NCBI GenBank assembly: GCA_003141795.1
Contig: PLNO01000218.1
Coordinates: 1-10,388 of the forward strand
Length of the DNA: 10,388 nt
From: Spirochaetaceae bacterium
Lineage (GTDB): Bacteria > Spirochaetota > Spirochaetia > SZUA-6 > Fen-1364
Direction: 5' to 3'
Part shown: positions 6,462 to 10,388 of the stretch, piece by piece
Position numbering within the stretch: position 1 is the first letter of the stretch
Layout of the letters: each line of letters opens with the position of its first letter
Program-made: the position numbers and the translations under genes
The notes under the pieces: model-generated
Seen by the model: the letters and a program-made list of their open reading frames with translations, nothing else
Told to the model about the DNA's origin: nothing
The model's database searches: none

Positions 6462-8252
6462 TCACACCACTGTTTCGTCAGGCCTTGCCACCACGATGCG
6501 ACCCTCCTCCTCCATCCTGCGGACCAGGGCAATGATGCGCTGCTGCGCGGCGTCGACATCCGCCAGACGCGTACGGCCCAGGGACTCCAGCCGAGCCGTG
6601 AGCGACCCCGCGGCCTCCCGGGAGAGGCATTCCCCGATGAAGCTCCGCACCTTCTGGTCCGTAGTCTTCAGAGCAACGGCAAGATCCTCGATCGGCGTCT
6701 CTCCGAGGACCAGGGACACCGCTTGTCGATCCAGGAGCACGATGTCCTCGAAGACGAACATGCGCTTCTTGATCTCCTCCGCCATCGACGGGTTTGTTTT
6801 CCCAAGGGATTCCACGATCCGTTTCTCCACTCCGCGCGATGCGACGTTCAGTATCTCCACGATCGAACGGATCCCACCGGCGGACGTGAGCTTCTCCGAG
6901 CTCGAGAGTGACAGCTTCTTGTCCATGACGCGCTCCACCTCCTGGAGGATTTCGGGTGACACCCTCCCGATGGAGCACACCCGCTCCGCCACGTCGGCCT
7001 GGATCTCTTCGGGGGTGCGGCTCAGGACGCACGCGGCAAGCCCCGGTTCCAGGTGTGACAGGACGAGGGCAATGAGCTGGGGGTGCTCACGGCCGATGAA
7101 GCCTGCAAGAGCGTCGCAGTCGTCGATCCCGAGAGTGCCGAACGGGCGCCGGTGCTTTCCCAGCGGCGTGCCGGGCTCGACCCGGTCATTTGCGGACTGG
7201 AGAATCAGCTCTTCGGTGATGTCCTCCTGCTTCCGGGCCAGCCCCTGGATGCTCTCGTTGATCGACTTCACGGCCGTGCCGAGATCCTCGGACAGGGACC
7301 GCACGGCGCCCCGGAGCTCGTCATGAACCGCCCGCTGAGGCGTGTTTTCCGCTCTCAACGACTCGATATCCTTGCCAATTCGGCTTTCCGTCACTCGGTA
7401 GACGGTTCGTTGACCACGCCGCGCACGGAGTGCCGCAAGACGCTGGACAGGCATGCCTCCCGACTGTAGGAGCGCCGCGCCCTCCCCGTAGCCCGGGAGC
7501 CCGATGCGCATCCCCTTCCTCATTCCTTGCAAGGCGCTCAAAGAGAGCGGCTCCGCCTCGTAGCAGATTTCCACAGTCATGGGCAGGGAGAGAGCTGTGG
7601 GCGCCAGGACTTTGCCATTCGTCCGCCTCATGCTGGAGTAGAGGTACCGGGCCGACAGGAGGGGAATGATGGGCTCGATAGTCAGGTAGGGGAAGCACAG
7701 ATTGATCATTCCCCGCGCGTCCCCGATGGCCGCCTCCAGCGTCACCAGGATGACCATCTCCATCGGCGGGACGATCTGCGCAAAGCTGGGATTCGTCTCC
7801 ATGGCCGCAAGACGAGGTCGAAGATCGAGCATGACCTTCCAGGCATCGCGGAGATTGGTGAGCAGCCGCAGGATGACTCCCTCGACCACTGAGCTCTCGA
7901 TGTCGGTCAGCTCCCGTCGCGCTCCGGTGTCATTTCCGGGACCGCCGAAGAGGCGGTCGAGCATCGCGTTCGTCAGGGATGGATCGATTTCCAGGACCGC
8001 CGCCCCCTTCAGCGGATCCATCTCCATGATCGCCAACGTTGTGGGATTGGGGATCGAGCGGCAGAACTCCTCGTACGTGAGCTGGTCGACGCTTGCCACG
8101 TGAACGTGCACCATGCCCACGAGGAGGGACGAGAGCGTTGTCGTCACCTGTCGCGCATACATCTCGTGCATGATGGACATCGTCATGATCTGGTCCTTGG
8201 AAAACTTGTCCGGCCTCGTGAAGTCGTAGGGTTTGACCCTTGAGGGTTCCAT
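6462..8252 (-). CDS. FliM-FliG fusion: flagellar-switch-like protein
   Basis: One uninterrupted 596-residue frame joins two rotor proteins. Residues 1-205 are the FliM N-terminal and middle region: KPYDFTRPDKFSK, HVASVDQLTYEEF, IPNPTTLAIMEMDPLKG, the GGPG turn at 103-106, FAQIVPP and FPYLTIEPII. Residues 221-289 are a SPOA domain as in the FliM C-terminus. Residues about 291-352 have heptad-like spacing (V317, L320, L324, V328, I331, I335, L338), probably a coiled coil. Residues 370-450 are FliG middle domain with the EHPQ motif (389-392). Residues 458-590 are FliG C-terminal domain with MFVFEDI (498-504) and the torque-helix region (529-562). Absent are the FliM EIDALL-type CheY-binding peptide and the FliG N-terminal FliF-binding domain. 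The ATG at 8252 has GGGGAGG 5 bases ahead and lies 2 bases after the upstream stop. FliM and FliG normally are separate C-ring proteins; domain identity is firm, in vivo role inferred. Confidence 0.92.
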   Translation of the reverse strand: MEPSRVKPYDFTRPDKFSKDQIMTMSIMHEMYARQVTTTLSSLLVGMVHVHVASVDQLTYEEFCRSIPNPTTLAIMEMDPLKGAAVLEIDPSLTNAMLDRLFGGPGNDTGARRELTDIESSVVEGVILRLLTNLRDAWKVMLDLRPRLAAMETNPSFAQIVPPMEMVILVTLEAAIGDARGMINLCFPYLTIEPIIPLLSARYLYSSMRRTNGKVLAPTALSLPMTVEICYEAEPLSLSALQGMRKGMRIGLPGYGEGAALLQSGGMPVQRLAALRARRGQRTVYRVTESRIGKDIESLRAENTPQRAVHDELRGAVRSLSEDLGTAVKSINESIQGLARKQEDITEELILQSANDRVEPGTPLGKHRRPFGTLGIDDCDALAGFIGREHPQLIALVLSHLEPGLAACVLSRTPEEIQADVAERVCSIGRVSPEILQEVERVMDKKLSLSSSEKLTSAGGIRSIVEILNVASRGVEKRIVESLGKTNPSMAEEIKKRMFVFEDIVLLDRQAVSLVLGETPIEDLAVALKTTDQKVRSFIGECLSREAAGSLTARLESLGRTRLADVDAAQQRIIALVRRMEEEGRIVVARPDETVV

Positions 8253-8254
8253 GG

Positions 8255-8491
8255 CTACCTCCCCTCGAGGATCTTCGTGATGCGGATCCCGAAGAGCTCG
8301 CCGATGACCACCACCTCACCTTTTGCCACCGGCTCGCCGGCCACGACGAAATCGACCAGCTCCCCTGCGAGCTTGTCCAGCTCGATGATGCTCCCTGCTC
8401 CCAGGGAGGCCAGCGTGGCGATATCGAGCTGCGCGTTGCCCAGCACGACCTGGGCGGGTATCCTCACCTGCTGCACGCTTCCCAGCTTCAT
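8255..8491 (-). CDS. FliN-like SPOA-domain protein, minimal (78 residues)
   Basis: The protein is almost only a canonical SPOA domain of the FliN/SctQ type: VRIPAQVVLGNAQL, then LASLGAGSIIELDKLAGELV, VAGEPVAKGEVVVIGELFGI and ITKILEGR. FliN proteins usually carry an extra N-terminal segment, absent here. In flagella FliN dimers and FliM-FliN heterodimers form the base of the C-ring and bind the export ATPase complex through FliH. The ATG at 8491 is chosen because AGGAGG lies 7 bases upstream (8499-8504) and because it overlaps the stop of the preceding gene as ATGA, a sign of translational coupling. Its own stop is 2 bases before the FliM-FliG start. A longer frame upstream (to 8584) lies inside the preceding gene and shows no conserved sequence. 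FliN is the closest name, but an SctQ-type small SPOA subunit is equally fitting. Confidence 0.85.
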   Translation of the reverse strand: MKLGSVQQVRIPAQVVLGNAQLDIATLASLGAGSIIELDKLAGELVDFVVAGEPVAKGEVVVIGELFGIRITKILEGR

Positions 8492-8733
8492 CTGGATTCC
8501 TCCTCCGCCGTCTCCAGCACCTTGAATACGAAGCCGCGCCGTCGCCGCACGATCTTTCCGCGCGCGAGAATCTGTCCGCCGCACTCCAGCTCACAGACGT
8601 CACCGCCGCTCGGGGAGAGCTCTCCCTTCTCGATAGTCGCCGAGAGGTCGGCCGCACTGAGCTCGAACCGATTCACGATGACTCGGGTCGGCAGGTGGAT
8701 CCGATCAAAGAGGGTTTCCGGCTTCTTCCGCAT
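8488..8733 (-). CDS. divergent SPOA-domain protein (81 residues), first gene of the switch cassette
   Basis: Residues about 13-75 read as a diverged SPOA domain: LPTRVIVNRFELSAADLSAT, then LSPSGGDVCELECGGQILAR and GKIVRRRRGFVFKV. The pattern of a beta strand, a D/G turn, V.EL.C.G..lArG.iV and a final strand matches the family, but the usual FGV/FGI near the end is GFVF and the strand before it is very basic (RRRR at 64-67). SPOA domains pair as SPOA1-SPOA2 heterodimers in FliM-FliN and in type III secretion SctQ, so this protein probably pairs with the 78-residue protein encoded next, whose ATG overlaps this stop. The start at 8733 is preferred over an upstream GTG at 8790 because AGGAGG lies 6 bases ahead at 8740-8745. 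It could also be read as a FliN/FliY paralogue. Confidence 0.75.
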   Translation of the reverse strand: MRKKPETLFDRIHLPTRVIVNRFELSAADLSATIEKGELSPSGGDVCELECGGQILARGKIVRRRRGFVFKVLETAEEESR

Positions 8734-8739
8734 GTCCGT

Positions 8740-8745
8740 CCTCCT
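8740..8745 (-). promoter_or_regulatory. ribosome binding site deciding the start of the first SPOA gene
   Basis: The minus strand reads AGGAGG, then 6 bases, then ATG at 8733. It selects this ATG over the frame extension to 8790, which has no comparable site and whose added residues show no SPOA pattern. Confidence 0.65.
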
Positions 8746-8811
8746 GCGGGGAGTATGACCCGGGGAGAGATGGGATTCCTCCACGGACACGCACGAATAC
8801 TGGTGTTCTTT

Positions 8812-9567
8812 TTACATTCTGCTGGTGCGGCGATACTCACGGGGGCTCGTCCCCGTGATCCGTCGGAAGTATCGGTTGAAATGAGAGAGGTTGTTGTACC
8901 CGACGGCAAGTGCGATCTCAACGATACTGGCCTCGGTTCGCTTCAGAAGCTGGCAGCTCTTCTGGATCCGGGCGGCGTTGATGCATTCGACTACGGTCAT
9001 GCCGGTTCGACTGCTGAAGAGCCGTGAAAAGTAGCTCGGGTTCAGTCCGTAGCGCGCCGCCAGCTCGGTCAGTGAAAGCTCGTCGGCCGCATGCGCCTGG
9101 ATGAATTGCATGACCTCGTCGGGATGGAAGCGGAGACGGGTTGGAGCGGGCGCTCCATGAACCGCGCCGCGGGCACGTACAAAGAGGAGAATTGATTCCA
9201 TGAGCTTCAGGCGCAGCATGCCCTGGAAGCCCGGGGCCTGAGCCGCGGCCTCTCTCGACATGGCCGCAAAGAGCTCGCGCGCCTCCTCCCTGTCCCTGCC
9301 GCAGAGCTGCACGCTGGCAGCCTGGACCGCGCTCAGTACCTCAACGACCCGGTCCGAAGAGCCATTGAGAGCCAGCGGATCGACAAGGGATCGCCCGAAG
9401 CATGCGCAGACCACTGCGGCCTTGCCCCGCAGGTCGCAATGCGCGCCCGGGGGGACGAGAACAAGGGTGCCACCCTGATGAAAGATGAGCCGAAAGAGAC
9501 CCGGCACAGGGGATGCATCATTTTGAATGGAGAGCGGGAATGAAGTCTCCACGAGCGGGAAGACCAC
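8812..9567 (-). CDS. AraC/XylS-family transcriptional regulator
   Basis: This 251-residue protein ends in the double helix-turn-helix of the AraC family. From about residue 150: LSLTELAARYGLNPSYFSRL (first HTH), ARIQKSCQLLKRTEASIVEI, ALAVGYNNLSHFNRYFRRIT (second HTH), then the family signature G.SPREYRR. The N-terminal 150 residues look like the cupin-type sensing domain (GGTLVLVPPGAHCDL in a strand-rich stretch) followed by helices that may dimerise. The effector is unknown. GTG 9567 and GTG 9552 are both possible starts; the GGAGGAGG just before 9567 is too close to that codon, whereas 9552 leaves about 14 bases. A TAGAAT box at 9580-9585 could be a -10 element but has no good -35. It is co-directional with the SPOA/FliM-FliG cassette, 78 bases before it, so it may regulate that cassette or itself. 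Confidence 0.88.
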   Translation of the reverse strand: MVFPLVETSFPLSIQNDASPVPGLFRLIFHQGGTLVLVPPGAHCDLRGKAAVVCACFGRSLVDPLALNGSSDRVVEVLSAVQAASVQLCGRDREEARELFAAMSREAAAQAPGFQGMLRLKLMESILLFVRARGAVHGAPAPTRLRFHPDEVMQFIQAHAADELSLTELAARYGLNPSYFSRLFSSRTGMTVVECINAARIQKSCQLLKRTEASIVEIALAVGYNNLSHFNRYFRRITGTSPREYRRTSRM

Positions 9568-9627
9568 CTCCTCCGCGGGATTCTACCGCATTCCTGCTCT
9601 TCTTGCACGGAGGCTCTAATACCCCGC

Positions 9628-10388
9628 TCACAGGTTGAAGCGGATCATCAGGCAGTCGCCGTCCTTGACGACGTAGTCCTTGCCCTCCAGCCGGAGCTTG
9701 TTGTTCTTCTTCGTGCTGGCAAAGTCTCCGGCATCAAGGACGTCCTGCCAGGTGGCCACCTCCGCGCGGATGAAGCCCTTGGCGAGGTCGGAGTGGATCT
9801 CACCCGCTGCGCCGACCGCGGGGGTCCCCTCGCGGATGCTCCACGCCTTGCACTCGTCCTCCCCGACCGTGAAGAAGCTCACCAGGTGCTGGGTCGAGTA
9901 CACGTGCCGGAGGAACCTGTTCTTGGCGGGCTCCTCCAGCCCGAGGTCGCGGAGGAACTCCTTCTGATCCTCGGGGGCGAGCTGCGCGATCTCCATCTCC
10001 ATGTCCCCACGGATGACGAACGTCGCGACGCCTGTCTTCGCTGCTTCGGCGATAAGGTCCTCGTGGGGGATGGGCGTTTCCCCGGCATTGATGATGATGA
10101 AAAGCGGCTTTGCGGTGAGAAAGCCGAAGCCCGCAAAGGTCTTCTGATCGTCGGCGGCGATGAAGCCGGCACCGAGGGGTTTGCCGGCACCCAGCTGCTC
10201 GACGATCTGCTTCAGCACGTGATACTCCCTGGTGTCGCGCTTGGCTTCCTTGTCCAGGCGTTCCAGTCGCTTTTCGGCGATCTCGTAATCGCCGAAGACC
10301 AGGGAGTCCATCACCTTCCGGAGGTCCCGCAGGGGAGTGGAATCCTTCAGGGCGGGGACGACTGCTTCTGTCGCGAAGGCGCGCACGA
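9628..10388 (-). CDS. ychF: redox-regulated ATPase YchF (OLA1/EngD family), C-terminal part; N-terminus outside window
   Basis: The frame runs off the right edge, so the 252 residues seen are the C-terminal portion; the GTG at the edge is an internal Val codon. Seen are the helical insert with TPLRDL and AEKRLERLDKEAK, the KPLFIIINAGE strand (the NxxE-type nucleotide-specificity region in YchF, as I recall the family), and the C-terminal TGS-like domain: TQHLVSFFTVGEDECKAWSI, then GEIHSDLAKGFIRAEV and EGKDYVVKDGDCLMIRFNL, the typical YchF ending. The P-loop GTPase domain start lies outside. YchF is an ATP-hydrolysing relative of GTPases that binds ribosomes and has a role in stress responses. 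The gene ends 60 bases before the AraC-type gene on the same strand, but a housekeeping role gives no functional link to it. Confidence 0.93.
   Translation of the reverse strand, partial: VRAFATEAVVPALKDSTPLRDLRKVMDSLVFGDYEIAEKRLERLDKEAKRDTREYHVLKQIVEQLGAGKPLGAGFIAADDQKTFAGFGFLTAKPLFIIINAGETPIPHEDLIAEAAKTGVATFVIRGDMEMEIAQLAPEDQKEFLRDLGLEEPAKNRFLRHVYSTQHLVSFFTVGEDECKAWSIREGTPAVGAAGEIHSDLAKGFIRAEVATWQDVLDAGDFASTKKNNKLRLEGKDYVVKDGDCLMIRFNL

Noticed and set aside
6427..7326. Plus-strand open frame of 299 codons opposite the FliG part of the fusion
   Set aside because: It is Ser/Arg-rich with no motif and is the antisense shadow of a strongly conserved coding region.
8488..8790. Longer version of the first SPOA gene starting at a GTG at 8790
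   Set aside because: The added residues show no conserved pattern, and the ATG at 8733 has a far better ribosome site.
1..10388. tRNA or rRNA genes, CRISPR arrays, toxin-antitoxin or phage genes
   Set aside because: I looked on both strands and saw none; no regularly spaced repeats or cloverleaf-like sequence stood out by eye.

Overview
The window is GC-rich bacterial DNA, most likely from a member of the Spirochaetota. The best taxonomic clue is the FliM half of the gene at 6462-8252, whose wording closely follows spirochaete FliM as I remember it. The large SpoIIE/RsbU-type phosphatase with an outside sensor also fits. The species is not identifiable by eye, and no database search was possible.

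Layout. Positions 3-4235 (+): the 3' part of a very large membrane protein with a propeller-like and Ig-like extracytoplasmic region, three membrane segments, a HAMP domain and a PP2C/SpoIIE phosphatase. Positions 4266-5366 (+): an exported protein of unknown function behind a strong ribosome binding site, probably in the same operon. Positions 5381-6434: a junkyard of broken genes with no intact reading frame. It holds the left end and 5' part of an IS5-type insertion sequence with a frameshifted transposase, then an epoxide hydrolase with its middle deleted, then a frameshifted and truncated glutathione peroxidase on the minus strand. Positions 6462-8733 (-): a tight three-gene cassette for a flagellar-switch-like complex. 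Positions 8812-9567 (-): an AraC-family regulator. Positions 9628-10388 (-): the C-terminal part of the ATPase YchF.

The main find is the cassette at 6462-8733. Two SPOA-only proteins (81 and 78 residues) overlap by ATGA and are followed 2 bases later by a 596-residue protein that joins FliM to the middle and C-terminal domains of FliG. The fusion lacks the FliM N-terminal CheY-binding peptide and the FliG N-terminal domain that docks on FliF. Three of the five FliG residues known to set rotor-stator electrostatics are changed, two of them with reversed charge. Four C-ring modules (FliG middle, FliG C-terminal, FliM, FliN/SPOA) are therefore encoded in about 2.3 kb, without the usual anchor or the usual chemotaxis input. 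It may be an accessory switch, a divergent paralogue for an asymmetric motor, or a C-ring-like platform used for something else. An AraC-type gene lies 78 bases upstream on the same strand and may control it.

The two gene blocks converge on the junkyard, which looks like a site of repeated insertion and deletion between two functional neighbourhoods.
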